From Novosphingobium barchaimii LL02 (GTDB lineage Bacteria; Pseudomonadota; Alphaproteobacteria; Sphingomonadales; Sphingomonadaceae): a stretch of 64,000 bases of DNA. The stretch lies in assembly GCF_001046635.1 (NCBI RefSeq), contig NZ_KQ130453.1:253001-317000 (forward strand), read 5' to 3'. A program made the translations under genes and the position numbers. This document shows, one piece after another, positions 1 to 9,052 of the stretch. How positions within the stretch are numbered: position 1 is the first letter of the stretch; each line of letters begins with the position of its first letter. The notes under the pieces were generated by a model, which did no database searches, had not been told where the DNA came from, and was given only the letters and a program-made list of their open reading frames with translations.

Positions 1-443
1 AGTGCCACGGCGCGGGCCAACGCGGCCTCGCCGACCTGAGCTTTTGCGCCAAGCGCGGTGCGGGCCATGAAGGCGCCCAGCTGGTCGATGGCGTCGAGGT
101 GCCAGCCGGCGATGCCCATTTGTGCTTCGGGATCGCGAGGGTTCTGGGCTGCCAGTCGTTCGAATATGCCGAGAGACGTACGTGCATCGGAGCGGCTGCG
201 GGTGAGTTTGGCGCGGTAACCGATGGCAACGCCGCGCTGGAGTGCGGCTTCACGGTCGCCGGGACGCGCCGCCAATATCTTTTCGGACGCAGCGATTGCC
301 TGGCCGATCAGGGCCAGAGCCTTCGGTTTGTTTGGGGCCTGAAAGGCGGCGGCTGTCAGAAGTTCGCGCGGGGTCTCGGCCATCGCGGTAGCCGGGGCGA
401 CAGCGACCATTGCGCTCATCGCGAGCATCATAGGGCGGTACAC
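1..443 (-). CDS. Exported TPR-like protein, C-terminus cut by window edge
   Basis: About 147 residues of the N-terminal part are visible. The best start is GTG at 443, which has an AGGAG five bases upstream; an in-frame ATG pair follows at 431. The N-terminus has a short hydrophobic stretch ending in ATAMA, which looks like a Sec signal peptide. After it come alternating helical segments rich in Ala, Leu and Arg with an NPRDPEA turn, the spacing expected of tetratricopeptide-like repeats. It is probably a periplasmic protein-interaction scaffold. No enzymatic motif is visible and the C-terminal part lies outside the window, so no more specific function can be given. Confidence 0.6.
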   Translation of the reverse strand, partial: MYRPMMLAMSAMVAVAPATAMAETPRELLTAAAFQAPNKPKALALIGQAIAASEKILAARPGDREAALQRGVAIGYRAKLTRSRSDARTSLGIFERLAAQNPRDPEAQMGIAGWHLDAIDQLGAFMARTALGAKAQVGEAALARAVA

Positions 444-545
444 ATATTCTCCTGCCGGGTTGGGAAAGGCGGGAGGATGACCGATGATGCGGCTATAGGC
501 CAGTGCTTATCGTCGTTCAGTGCCCGGTAGCCGAGGGACGGTGAT

Positions 546-572
546 TGGCGCCCCGCAGGCTGCGGAGCGCCA
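546..572 (-). terminator. Hairpin after the HU gene
   Basis: TGGCGC (546-551) pairs with GCGCCA (567-572), with a further CCGC/GCGG stem inside. It starts 15 bases after the HU stop codon. There is no T-run behind it, so it is a plausible but not classical intrinsic terminator. Confidence 0.45.
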
Positions 573-586
573 GGTCACCTGAACGA

Positions 587-862
587 TCAGCCGTTCAGCT
601 TGTCCTTGATCGCCTTGGCGGGCGCGAACGCCAGCTTCTTCGAAGCCTTGATGGTCATGGTCTCGCCGGTGGCGGGATTGCGGCCTTCACGCTCCGGGCT
701 GTCCTTGATCTTGAACTTGCCGAAACCGTTGAGCGAGATTTCCTCGCCCTTCGCCGCTGCGTTGCCGATTGCGTCGAAAACGGCATCGACGATCTTGCGG
801 GCGTCGGTCTTGGTGATGCCGGTGTCGGTGGCGATGACGTCGGCGAGATCGCTGTTGTTCAT
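587..862 (-). CDS. HU-type nucleoid DNA-binding protein
   Basis: A 91-residue protein with the full HU/IHF fold signature: an N-terminal helical dimerisation part with DLADVIATDTG, then GEEISLNGFGKFKIKD and the DNA-binding arm containing GRNPATGETMTIKASKK, closing in the usual KAIKDKLNG helix. HU binds DNA without strong sequence preference and bends or compacts it. The start at 862 is chosen because AGGAAG lies seven bases upstream and the family normally begins here; an in-frame extension to 973 adds residues not typical of HU. Single gene, with a hairpin after the stop. Confident as HU family; whether it is the alpha, beta or a homodimeric form cannot be told. Confidence 0.95.
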   Translation of the reverse strand: MNNSDLADVIATDTGITKTDARKIVDAVFDAIGNAAAKGEEISLNGFGKFKIKDSPEREGRNPATGETMTIKASKKLAFAPAKAIKDKLNG

Positions 863-1235
863 GATCGTTCTTCCTGTCGAATTGAGTTTATGGGAAATCA
901 CCCTGGCGGCTTGCGCAGGCACCGTCACTGTCAGGCCATTACCGCTCACCAAAGTACTTCCGCGCTCAGGCATAACGCTCTTTCCGGGCTGGTCCAGCCC
1001 GTCTGAGCATCAAACTGGCTGAAAACAGTGCCTGTAGAGCGGTTTTCCCGAAGATTTGAGCCTCCCGACCGTGATTGAGACGCGAATCACGCTGACCGGA
1101 CGCACTGAAAGGAGCGGACGCGCATTGCGTTACCGTTCGGAAGCATTTGGCTGAAAACGTACTATATGGTCCGGCGACGGGTAGCCAATCCCGATCAGGG
1201 CAGCCGCTGGCGGCTGCCGGATGAAGGAGACGAAT
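863..1235. other. 373-bp intergenic region with a hairpin before the MDR gene
   Basis: This is the divergent upstream region of the HU gene and the oxidoreductase gene at 1236. No convincing gene is seen. GGCAGCCG (1199-1206) and CGGCTGCC (1211-1218) form a perfect 8-bp stem with a four-base loop, immediately before the AAGGAG ribosome binding site at 1224. The rest shows no repeat or promoter I would defend. Confidence 0.5.
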
Positions 1236-2354
1236 ATGACGCTCACCGGACGCGAACTGCGATCGACCCTTGCCGAAGACGGCATCCTCACGATCTCGCT
1301 GGAAAATGTGGTCGTCGGCGATCCGGGCGATGACGAAGTCGTCGTGCGTGTCGAGGCCGCGCCCATCAACCCCAGCGATCTTGGGCTGCTGCTTGGTCCG
1401 GCGGACATATCTTCGCTGACGAGCGGGGCAGGGGGCGGAATTGCCTTCACTGTTCCGCAGGGTCGGCTGGCAGGCGCGATAGGGCGGCTGGGCCAGTCAA
1501 TGGCGGTCGGCAACGAGGGTGCCGGCACGGTGGTCGCCGCAGGGCGAAACGTCAGCCATCTGGAAGGTGAGCGAGTCGGCATGATCGGCGGCGCAATGTA
1601 TGCCGACTATCGCCGCATCGCCGCGCGCGACGTGATCCCGCTGCCCGAAGGCGCGAGCGCAGCGGACGGGGCGTCGATGTTCGTAAACCCGCTTACCGCG
1701 CTGGGCTTCGTGGAAACCGCGCGCAGCGAGGGACACAAGGCGATCGTGCATACCGCTGCCGCATCCAATCTGGGGCAGATGCTGCAGAAGATCTGCCTTG
1801 CCGACGGGGTGCCGCTGGTAAACATCGTACGCTCGGAGGAGCAGGCCCAGATTCTGCGCGAAATCGGTGCCACGCACATCGTCAACAGCAAGGAGCACGA
1901 TTTCATCGCGCAGCTGACCGATGCGCTGGAACAGACGGGGGCGACGATCGCGTTCGATGCCGTCGGGGGCGGCACACTGGGCAACGACATTCTTCAGGCG
2001 ATGGAACGCGCGGCCACCCGCACCATGTCCGAATATAGCCGCTATGGATCGGATACCTTCAAGCAGTTGTATATATACGGCGCCCTGGACACCGCGCCGA
2101 CAGTGCTGGACCGGGTTTCCTTCGGGTTCCAGTGGGGCACCGGCGGGTGGCTGTTGTTCCCGTTCCTGCGCAAGGCCGGGCAGGACGTGGTCGCCCGGAT
2201 GCGGGCGCGCGTGGTCGATGAACTCACCACGACTTTCGCCAGCCGCTACACGAAGGTCATTGGTCTTGCGCAGGCGCTGGAGCCGGACATCCTGCGGACC
2301 TACGAACGCAAGGCGACTGGCGAGAAGTTTCTTATCGACCCCACGCTGGGCTGA
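1236..2354 (+). CDS. Zinc-type alcohol dehydrogenase-like (MDR) oxidoreductase
   Basis: A 372-residue medium-chain dehydrogenase/reductase. The N-terminal GroES-like domain carries VEAAPINPSDLG and the GNEGAGTV signature. A Rossmann domain follows (AIVHTAAASNLGQMLQKI, then IVNSKEHDF and FDAVGGG). The catalytic-zinc cysteine and histidine of true alcohol dehydrogenases are not evident, so an NADPH-dependent quinone or enone reductase is more likely than an alcohol dehydrogenase. The ATG at 1236 is preferred over 1221 because AAGGAG precedes it at 1224-1229. It is followed after 11 bases by the alkylation-repair gene, suggesting co-transcription, although no functional link between the two is known to me. 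Confidence 0.85.
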   Translation: MTLTGRELRSTLAEDGILTISLENVVVGDPGDDEVVVRVEAAPINPSDLGLLLGPADISSLTSGAGGGIAFTVPQGRLAGAIGRLGQSMAVGNEGAGTVVAAGRNVSHLEGERVGMIGGAMYADYRRIAARDVIPLPEGASAADGASMFVNPLTALGFVETARSEGHKAIVHTAAASNLGQMLQKICLADGVPLVNIVRSEEQAQILREIGATHIVNSKEHDFIAQLTDALEQTGATIAFDAVGGGTLGNDILQAMERAATRTMSEYSRYGSDTFKQLYIYGALDTAPTVLDRVSFGFQWGTGGWLLFPFLRKAGQDVVARMRARVVDELTTTFASRYTKVIGLAQALEPDILRTYERKATGEKFLIDPTLG

Positions 2355-2365
2355 GACGGAACCAG

Positions 2366-3517
2366 ATGACAAACGAGACGGCAGGGCCAGCGCTTCTGAA
2401 GGATATTCTTGGGCCTGCCGCCGTGGCGGTGATCGCCAAGGCCGGGGCCGCCGCCTCGCCGCGCTTCGACCGGGCGGCGTTTCTGGACGCTGCCCTGGAC
2501 GGGCTGGACGGCCTTTCGATCATGGAACGGGTCCGGCATATCGCCGATGCCCTGGTGCCCGCGCTGCCGCAAGACTATCCGGCGGCGCGGGAGATCATCC
2601 TCGCGGTGGCGCCCCGGCTCAGTCACGGCTTTCAGGCGGTGGCGGTGAGCGAATTCGTCGCACGCCGGGGGCTGGGCCATTTCGACTTGTCGATGGCGGC
2701 GCTGGCCCGGCTTACCGGGCTTGGGACTGCGGAGTTCGCGATCCGGCCGTTTCTGGCGGACGACCCGGCGCGGACGCTGGCCGTCATGCAGGAATGGACC
2801 CGGAGCGCGGACGAACATGTCCGCCGTCTTGCCAGCGAAGGCAGTCGGCCCCGGCTTCCCTGGGCCGCGCGGGTGCCGGCGATCAAGGCCGAGCCAACCC
2901 TTGCTGCGTCCATCCTTGAGGCGCTCAGGGCGGATGGCAGCGTCTATGTCCGCAAATCGGTGGCCAATCATCTCAACGATATCGCCAAGGACCGTCCCGC
3001 GTGGGTCCTGGACCGGTTGGGCACCTGGCCGCAGGACGATGCCAACACGAAGTGGATCGTGCGCCATGCCTTGCGCACGCTCATCAAAAAGGGCGATCCC
3101 GGCGCGCTTGCCTTGATCGGAGTGGCCCACGGCGCCGACGTGGACGTGCGCCTGTTCGCGGTAACGCCTGCCAGCGTGGCGCTTGGCGGGGAGGTCACGA
3201 TCGGGGCGCAAGTGGCGTCAAGGTCCGCGCAGGCGCAAAAGCTGGTGGTCGATTACCGCATTCACTATGCCAGAACGGGCGGCAAGACCGCTGCCAAGGT
3301 GTTCAAGCTGAAGACCTTCGAACTGGCCGCTGGCGAGGTAGTCAGCCTTGGCATCCGGCAGACGATCCGGGATTTCAGCACCCGCCGACACTATCCCGGT
3401 GTTCATGCTTTGGAATTGCTGGTCAACGGGCAAACGATGGCACGCAGCGAATTCCTGCTGCTGGACAGCGCCGCTCCCGCAGAACCGGCGCCGGGTGTTC
3501 AGACCGTTTCGACGTGA
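2366..3517 (+). CDS. DNA alkylation repair protein, HEAT-repeat AlkC/AlkD-like
   Basis: A 383-residue protein. The middle consists of helical HEAT-like repeats with blocks typical of the DNA alkylation repair family: RRLASEGSRPRLPWA, YVRKSVANHLNDIAKD and KWIVRHALRTLIKKGDP. Enzymes of this family remove N3- and N7-alkylated bases without flipping them from the helix. The last 110 residues, after the HEAT part, are predicted beta-strand (VTPASVALGGEVTIGAQV onward) and look like the Ig-like C-terminal domain seen in AlkC-type members. That, with the length, favours AlkC-like over AlkD. It lies 11 bases downstream of the MDR oxidoreductase on the same strand. Confidence 0.82.
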   Translation: MTNETAGPALLKDILGPAAVAVIAKAGAAASPRFDRAAFLDAALDGLDGLSIMERVRHIADALVPALPQDYPAAREIILAVAPRLSHGFQAVAVSEFVARRGLGHFDLSMAALARLTGLGTAEFAIRPFLADDPARTLAVMQEWTRSADEHVRRLASEGSRPRLPWAARVPAIKAEPTLAASILEALRADGSVYVRKSVANHLNDIAKDRPAWVLDRLGTWPQDDANTKWIVRHALRTLIKKGDPGALALIGVAHGADVDVRLFAVTPASVALGGEVTIGAQVASRSAQAQKLVVDYRIHYARTGGKTAAKVFKLKTFELAAGEVVSLGIRQTIRDFSTRRHYPGVHALELLVNGQTMARSEFLLLDSAAPAEPAPGVQTVST

Positions 3518-5097
3518 AGGCCCGGGCGCCCTGCTTCGAGCGAGAAGCGGGCGATGTCCGCGATCCCCGAATCTTCCCGCAGGGCATCGGCAAGGCCGCG
3601 ATAGGTCACGCTGCCGCCCTTGGCGTCGATATCCAGCCGGCCATAACCGCGCACGTAGCTCTCGGCGAAGGCGAGGCCGTTGGTAGCGGCCAGCCTTTTG
3701 AAGTCCGGGTCGGGGCGCAGTGAGGTGATCGACCCGCCGACGAATTCGGCGGCAATCGGCGCAGCGTCCGGGCGGTCCGGGTCACGGATGTCGGCGGCGG
3801 CGAAGGCGTGGATGTCACCGCCCAGCGCCAGCGGATTGCTGGTCCCGGCCTGAACCCAGCGGCGGAAGATGTGATCGCGCGCCGCCGGATAGCCAGACCA
3901 GTTGTCAGCCGAGTAATGCGGGCCGCCCGAGGGGTCCTTGGGATCGACGACGACAGCCTGGCGCATCAGTGTCTGCTGGGCGAGGACATTCCACTGCGCC
4001 GGGCTGCTGGCCAATCGTTGGTCCAGCCAACGCTCCTGCTTTGCGCCCAGCATCGAGCGGCCGGGGTCGTTGAGATCAGCGCAGTCACCGATGACACTGC
4101 GGTAAGGCTTGTGGGCTTCGACGAGGCCGGGGGGCTGGCAGGCGTGGGGGCCGCGATACTGGCGGTCGTCGACGATCTGCAACTGGGCGAGAGAGCCCCA
4201 GTCCAGCGTCCGGTAGATGCGCATGTCGGCGCCGCGCGGGGGGCGCACGCGCAGGGGCTGATGTTCGTAATAGGCCTGATAGGCGGCGGCGCGGCGGCGC
4301 AGGAAGGCGACCGGATCGCCGTTGCCCTGGTCGAGCGCACCGGCATAATCGTTGGCGACTTCGTGATCGTCCCAGGTCAGCGCCCAGGGCGCGGCATGGT
4401 GCGCACTTTGCAGCAGTGGGTCCAGCTTGTAGGTCGCATAGCGCACCCGGTAACCGGCAAGGTCCATCGGTTCGGGGTTGCGGTGCTGGCGGACCGCATC
4501 TTTGTGGCTGGGCGCGCCTTCGTAGATGTAGTCGCCCAGGAAGAGCACGAGGTCGGGGTCTTCGGCTACGACATGGCGCCAAGCCGCGTAGAAGCCGGCT
4601 TCGTACTTCTGGCAGGATGCGAAGCACAGGCGCAGGCGGTCCACGGAGGCGCCGACTGCGGGAGCGGTTCTGGTGCGGCCGACCGGGCTGGATTCGCCCG
4701 CCGCGATGAAGCGGTAGAAGTACCAGCGGCCGGGCCTCAGGCCCTTGGCCTCGACATGGACGGCGTGGCCCCAGTGCGGTTCCGCGCGGGCAGTTCCGGT
4801 GCGCACAATGCGGGCGAAGCGCTCGTCTTCCGCCACTTCCCAGCGCACGGGAACGGCGACGGGCGGCATCCCGCCGTCTCCCGCCAGCGGCTCGGGGGCA
4901 AGCCGGGTCCACAAGATCACGCTGTCCGCATCGGGATCGCCTGACGCCACGCCCAGCGAGAAAAGACCTGCCGGCAACGGCGTTGCCCCGCGCGCCCCGA
5001 TCGAGATCAGCGCCCCTGCGGCGGCGGCACCGCCGATCACGGTACGGCGCGAGAATTGGAAAACGAGGGGCGGGGGCGGGAGGTCGGACAAGGACAT
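3499..5097 (-). CDS. phoD: Tat-exported alkaline phosphatase D-like phosphodiesterase
   Basis: A 532-residue PhoD-family metallophosphoesterase that acts in the periplasm on phosphodiesters or phosphomonoesters. The N-terminus has a twin-arginine signal (FSRRTVIGGAAAAG, from residue 15) followed by an Ala-rich hydrophobic segment. Metal-site motifs of the family are present in order: the ASGDP block near the mature N-terminus, FLGDYIYEG, LTWDDHEVANDYAG and LGGDIHAF. The ATG at 5097 puts the Tat motif near the start; an upstream ATG at 5178 would add 27 residues without signal character. Its 3' end overlaps the 3' end of the convergent repair gene by 19 bases. No Pho-box was recognised upstream. 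Confidence 0.9.
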   Translation of the reverse strand: MSLSDLPPPPLVFQFSRRTVIGGAAAAGALISIGARGATPLPAGLFSLGVASGDPDADSVILWTRLAPEPLAGDGGMPPVAVPVRWEVAEDERFARIVRTGTARAEPHWGHAVHVEAKGLRPGRWYFYRFIAAGESSPVGRTRTAPAVGASVDRLRLCFASCQKYEAGFYAAWRHVVAEDPDLVLFLGDYIYEGAPSHKDAVRQHRNPEPMDLAGYRVRYATYKLDPLLQSAHHAAPWALTWDDHEVANDYAGALDQGNGDPVAFLRRRAAAYQAYYEHQPLRVRPPRGADMRIYRTLDWGSLAQLQIVDDRQYRGPHACQPPGLVEAHKPYRSVIGDCADLNDPGRSMLGAKQERWLDQRLASSPAQWNVLAQQTLMRQAVVVDPKDPSGGPHYSADNWSGYPAARDHIFRRWVQAGTSNPLALGGDIHAFAAADIRDPDRPDAAPIAAEFVGGSITSLRPDPDFKRLAATNGLAFAESYVRGYGRLDIDAKGGSVTYRGLADALREDSGIADIARFSLEAGRPGLHVETV

Positions 5098-5190
5098 GGT
5101 GGCGGCGCTATCAGGGCCGCTTGTTACTGAACCATGACAGAAATGCGTAAAATCTCCAATTCCATTGACCGCTCCCAAATGATCGCGGTC

Positions 5191-5853
5191 TCAGATCGGC
5201 CAACCCGCGCAGCGGTGGGCGGAATCCCAGAACATCCATTCGTAGCGCGTGGCGTTGCAAAAGGCGGTCTTCATCGCGGCGCGGGTGGCGGGAGTTCCAT
5301 TGGCGGCCGCTTCGTCGACCAGGGCGCGCACGCGGTCGGTTGCCGCGCCGAACGAGGGGTCGGCATATGTATCGATCCATGCGCCATAAGGGTTGGGCGA
5401 TGAGGCGCGCGGCTTGATGGCGCAGCCCACTTCCCAATAGACCCAGAAGCAGGGGAGAATGCCGGCGATCAGTTCCTCGTAGCTGCGCGTTGCGGCGAGG
5501 CTGGCGAGGTAGCTGGTGTAGCCCAGACACTCGGGCGTGGCTTCGGCGGTGCGCGCCATGTCGGCCGTGACGCCGAACTGCGCGAAGAAAGCCTGGTGCA
5601 GGACCTCTTCGACCTGCACTGCGACCTTGGCGCCGTCCGAGAACTCCATCCGGCCTGCCGCCGTCGGCGCGCGGGCGGCGGCTATGGCCAGAACGCGGGC
5701 GTATTCGGCCAGATAAAGGCTATCCTGCACGATGTAGTGCCGGAAAGCCTCCGGGCTCAGGGTGCCATCTGCCAGTTCGGCAAGAAAGGGGTGAGCCAGG
5801 ATAGACTGGCGCAGCGGGGCAACCTCTTCCCAGATCGTGTCGCAGAAGCTCAT
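5191..5853 (-). CDS. tenA: TenA family aminopyrimidine aminohydrolase
   Basis: A 220-residue all-helical TenA/THI-4 protein. Residues at catalytic positions of Bacillus TenA are kept at the same numbers: Cys135 in GILPCFWVYWEVG and Glu205 in YEWMFWDSA. EYARVLAIAAAR in the first third is also typical. The enzyme hydrolyses the amino group of degraded thiamine pyrimidines, or thiamine itself, for vitamin salvage in the cytoplasm. There is no thiamine biosynthesis neighbour and I found no TPP riboswitch upstream, so this is a stand-alone salvage gene. It lies between phoD and the luciferase-like gene on the same strand. Confidence 0.93.
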   Translation of the reverse strand: MSFCDTIWEEVAPLRQSILAHPFLAELADGTLSPEAFRHYIVQDSLYLAEYARVLAIAAARAPTAAGRMEFSDGAKVAVQVEEVLHQAFFAQFGVTADMARTAEATPECLGYTSYLASLAATRSYEELIAGILPCFWVYWEVGCAIKPRASSPNPYGAWIDTYADPSFGAATDRVRALVDEAAANGTPATRAAMKTAFCNATRYEWMFWDSAHRCAGWPI

Positions 5854-5987
5854 GGGGGCTGGTCCTTCGTTGGAGGCGGGATGCTGCGCTGGGGCTGGAT
5901 CTGGCGCCCGGTGTTGCCGCTGAAATTGGCCGAGGGGGTCTAGGAAAAGGAGCCAGTCCGGTCAATCGCAGGCCGCCAGCGGGCGCA

Positions 5988-7004
5988 TCAGCGCCAGCCC
6001 AGCGCCGGAGCCACGTGCGTTAGAATCGCTTCGAGAACGTGGACATTGTAGTCGACGCCCAACTGGTTGGGCACGGTCAGAAGGAGGGTGTCGGCCTCGG
6101 CGATGCCTTCGTCCGCGCGCAGCTGCTCGATCAGGCGGTCCGGTTCGGCAGCGTAGGAACGGCCGAAAACCGCGCGCATGTTGTCGATGATGCCGACCTG
6201 ATCGCTGCCCTCGCCGCGTCCGAAATAGGCACGGTCGCGGTCGTCCATCAGCGCGAAGATCGAACGGGAAACGGATACGCGCGGCTCGCGGGGATGCCCT
6301 GCCTCCTTCCATGCCGCGCGGTAGGCGCGGATCTGGCGGGCCTGCTGGACATGGAACGGCTCGCCGCTTTCGTCTGCCTTGAGGGTAGAGCTTTGCAGGT
6401 TCATGCCCATCTGCGCTGCCCATACGGCGGTGGCGTTGGCGCCGGAACCCCACCAGATACGGTCGCGCAGGCCCGGCGAATGCGGTTCAAGCCGCAGCAG
6501 GCCCGGCGGGTTGGGGAACATTGGTTGGGGACTGGGGCGGGCAAAGCCTTCGCCCTTGAGCAGGCGCAGGAAGACTTCGGCATGGTGGCGGCCCATGTCG
6601 GCATCACTCTGTCCTTCGGTGGGGGCGTAACCGAAGTGGCGCCATCCGTCGATCACCTGCTCGGGCGAACCGCGGCTGATGCCCAGTTGCAGGCGGCCGC
6701 CGCCGATGAGATCGGCGGCCCCTGCATCCTCCACCATGTAGAGCGGGTTTTCGTAGCGCATGTCGATCACGCCGGTGCCGATCTCGATACGGCTGGTCTT
6801 CGCGCCCACGGCGGCCAAAAGCGGGAACGGCGAGCCAAGTTGCTGCGCGAAGTGATGGACGCGGAAATAGGCGCCGTCCGCGCCCAGTTCCTCTGCCGCC
6901 ACAGCGAGGTCGATCGATTGCAGCAGAACGTCGCCCGCGCTGCGTGTGGCCGACTGCGGGCTATCGGACCAGTGCCCGAACGAGAGGAAACCGATCTTCT
7001 TCAT
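5988..7004 (-). CDS. Luciferase-like FMN-dependent monooxygenase
   Basis: A 338-residue TIM-barrel protein of the bacterial luciferase-like (LLM class) family. It begins MKKIGFLSFGHWSD and continues with ADGAYFRVHHF, the IEIGTGVIDMRYENP block and RLQLGISRGSP, which line the flavin site in this family. These enzymes use FMNH2 and O2 to oxidise small substrates, and the substrate cannot be read from sequence. The start at 7004 is chosen because AAAGG lies just upstream and residues beyond it do not fit the family. It is 134 bases upstream of tenA on the same strand, so the two may share a transcript. No reductase partner is seen. Confidence 0.88.
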   Translation of the reverse strand: MKKIGFLSFGHWSDSPQSATRSAGDVLLQSIDLAVAAEELGADGAYFRVHHFAQQLGSPFPLLAAVGAKTSRIEIGTGVIDMRYENPLYMVEDAGAADLIGGGRLQLGISRGSPEQVIDGWRHFGYAPTEGQSDADMGRHHAEVFLRLLKGEGFARPSPQPMFPNPPGLLRLEPHSPGLRDRIWWGSGANATAVWAAQMGMNLQSSTLKADESGEPFHVQQARQIRAYRAAWKEAGHPREPRVSVSRSIFALMDDRDRAYFGRGEGSDQVGIIDNMRAVFGRSYAAEPDRLIEQLRADEGIAEADTLLLTVPNQLGVDYNVHVLEAILTHVAPALGWR

Positions 7005-7067
7005 GTGAACCTTTCGGCGAATGCGCCGTGGCCCGGAAAGAAGGCCGCGCGGACATGCTGCGCTACG

Positions 7068-7096
7068 TTGATGGGGAGCGTAGCGCTCGCCATCAA
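7068..7096. terminator. Long imperfect inverted repeat at the end of the peptidase operon
   Basis: Positions 7068-7080 and 7084-7096 pair over 13 bases with one mismatch around a three-base loop. It lies between the stop of the zinc-peptidase gene (7160) and the start of the luciferase-like gene (7004), both minus strand. A smaller CGCCC/GGGCG hairpin follows at about 7105-7120. There is no T-run, so termination is likely but not certain; it could also be an operator. Confidence 0.4.
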
Positions 7097-7159
7097 TAGC
7101 TGAACGCCCGTTCAAGGGCGCATTCCGACCGCCGTGAAATGGTGAGGCTTCTGGCGCAC

Positions 7160-9052
7160 TTACCGGATGCAAAGGCCCGCAAAGATGTCGCTTCCCAGTT
7201 TCCACACGTTGCCGCTGTCGCGCGACCAGCTGCGTGCGCCTTGGGCGCTTACGGAATATTGTTCGATATCCTGTCGGCGGGCTTCCCGGTTCGGGCTCAG
7301 TGGTGCGCAGGACGAGAGCTTGCCTTCGCTTTCGAAGATCAGGCAGGCGCCCTGGCTCGACATGAACCCGCTGCGGTCGCGCCCTCCAAACGTGCGGCTG
7401 ACGATCTCCACCACGGTACCGAATTCGGTCATGCCGTTGGGGCCGGGGCGCGCGAAACTTCGGATACCGAGGATTTCGGTCGTGATATGCGTACCACTAT
7501 CCGGCGCCGTCTCCAGGCCGAGATGAGCCCGCCATTGCGGGGACTGGTTGATCGTCGCCGCGACTTCGCTTGCCTGGGTCACGGCGGTTTCCATGGGGAG
7601 CAGGTCACCCGGGTTGCCGGCGAAGGCGATCTGCGAAAAACTGAGCGCGGGTATCCGCAGCTTCATGTCTTCCGCGATGCGGTCCCAGGCGATCTGTTCC
7701 TCGGCATAGTGGAGGCCGTCGGTGGGGAAGATGCGGTGATAGCGAAACGCCTCCATCCAGGCATCGCGGATGCCGTCCCCGTCGACGGGGACCAGCCGGA
7801 TGTCGGCTGAGATCACCGCGCGCAGGAAGGTGAAGAAGCTGATGTCGAAGGGGGGGCAGTAGTCGAGCGCGCGGATCAGCATGGTCTGGAATATGCGGGC
7901 GGTCTTGCTCACTCGGTGCGCGATCTCGTCCGCCAGCGAAGGAGACAGCGCGCCGGGCGGGAGTATCCCGGTGCCGTTCGTCGCAATGTCCACAAGGCGG
8001 TCGATGCGCCGGTTGGCGACCACCCGGAACGCCTGATACACGGCCTGAACCAGCACGTTGCCAAGATCGTGCGGTTCCTCGCCGACGGTATCGTACATCA
8101 GGTCGCCTGAGAGCGGGCGCAGGGTATTGCCCAGCCCGGATGTCTTGGCGAAGGTGCGGGCCAGCGAATTGAGGATGTCCAATGCATCGATATTGGCGCG
8201 AGCGTTCCTGATCTGCTCGGCGACGAGGTCTGCGTAGCGAAAGCGCTGGAAGATCGCGATCAGGTCGGCGAACGCCTCGTGAAAGGCCAGCACGTCGCGG
8301 TTGGTAGGGGTGACGAAATGGGGCTTTACCGCATCCAGAAGGGCGTGGGTCATCTCGTGCACGATCACGTCGTGGGACAATGCGGTGAACACCCGGCTGC
8401 CCGGTGCATAGCCTACCGCGTCCTGCTTGGCCTTGTAGTACCCGAAGGATATCCGGGCTTCCTTGCGGTCGTACCAGGCCTGTGCTTCTTCCATGGCCCA
8501 GGGATGGAGTTCGAAGCAGCCGCTGCGCTCCCACAGTTCGGTGCCGTCTTCGCTCGTGTCGACAGGGCGCAGCCCGAGCGCGATCTCCCGGCCAAGCGCG
8601 CGCCGGAAGGTGATGTAAAGATCGGAGGCGACGGCATAGACCATCTGGACGATGAAGCGTGGGTCCGACAACGACGGCGCATAGCCGCTATCGGCAAGGA
8701 TGGCGGCGCTGTCCGGCTTCATGTCGAACATGCCCTGCAGCTTGATCCAGGCATCGCCGTGGGGGAGGACGATAGCGAAACGCTCGCCGCGCACGGCAGC
8801 GGCGGGGGCCGCCGTCACGGTCAGCGGCTCGAAAGGGAGCGCGATAGTGACGATGCCGCCGCGCTGGCTGCGTATCGAGGTATCAGCGGCATACACCCGC
8901 ACCGCGCGCATGATTGGATAGTCGCGCGGGTCTGCGCTGGGGCGCGCTGGCGCTTGGCTCGACGAGCAGGCCGGACGCGGGCTTCGTACTTCGTGCAGCA
9001 CCCGCGCCGATACCGTGACCTTGCCCCCCACTTGCCCGGCCGGGGTGTTCAT
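7160..9052 (-). CDS. Predicted HEMTH-type zinc metallopeptidase
   Basis: A 630-residue protein with a zinc-peptidase core. HEMTH at residues 232-236 supplies two histidine ligands and the catalytic glutamate. HEAFADL at 258-264 could supply the third, glutamate ligand, as in gluzincins, although the 21-residue spacing should be checked by structure prediction. The N-terminal 130 residues look like a separate, mostly beta domain. No signal peptide or membrane segment is evident, so it is probably cytoplasmic unless exported by another route. The ATG overlaps the stop of the caspase-like gene by four bases, so the two are translationally coupled. It is the last gene of the five-gene operon. Substrate unknown. 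Confidence 0.7.
   Translation of the reverse strand: MNTPAGQVGGKVTVSARVLHEVRSPRPACSSSQAPARPSADPRDYPIMRAVRVYAADTSIRSQRGGIVTIALPFEPLTVTAAPAAAVRGERFAIVLPHGDAWIKLQGMFDMKPDSAAILADSGYAPSLSDPRFIVQMVYAVASDLYITFRRALGREIALGLRPVDTSEDGTELWERSGCFELHPWAMEEAQAWYDRKEARISFGYYKAKQDAVGYAPGSRVFTALSHDVIVHEMTHALLDAVKPHFVTPTNRDVLAFHEAFADLIAIFQRFRYADLVAEQIRNARANIDALDILNSLARTFAKTSGLGNTLRPLSGDLMYDTVGEEPHDLGNVLVQAVYQAFRVVANRRIDRLVDIATNGTGILPPGALSPSLADEIAHRVSKTARIFQTMLIRALDYCPPFDISFFTFLRAVISADIRLVPVDGDGIRDAWMEAFRYHRIFPTDGLHYAEEQIAWDRIAEDMKLRIPALSFSQIAFAGNPGDLLPMETAVTQASEVAATINQSPQWRAHLGLETAPDSGTHITTEILGIRSFARPGPNGMTEFGTVVEIVSRTFGGRDRSGFMSSQGACLIFESEGKLSSCAPLSPNREARRQDIEQYSVSAQGARSWSRDSGNVWKLGSDIFAGLCIR

Noticed and set aside
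5854-5987. TPP riboswitch upstream of tenA
   Set aside because: The characteristic CTGAGA and ACCTGA elements are not present on the minus strand in this gap, and the gap is short.
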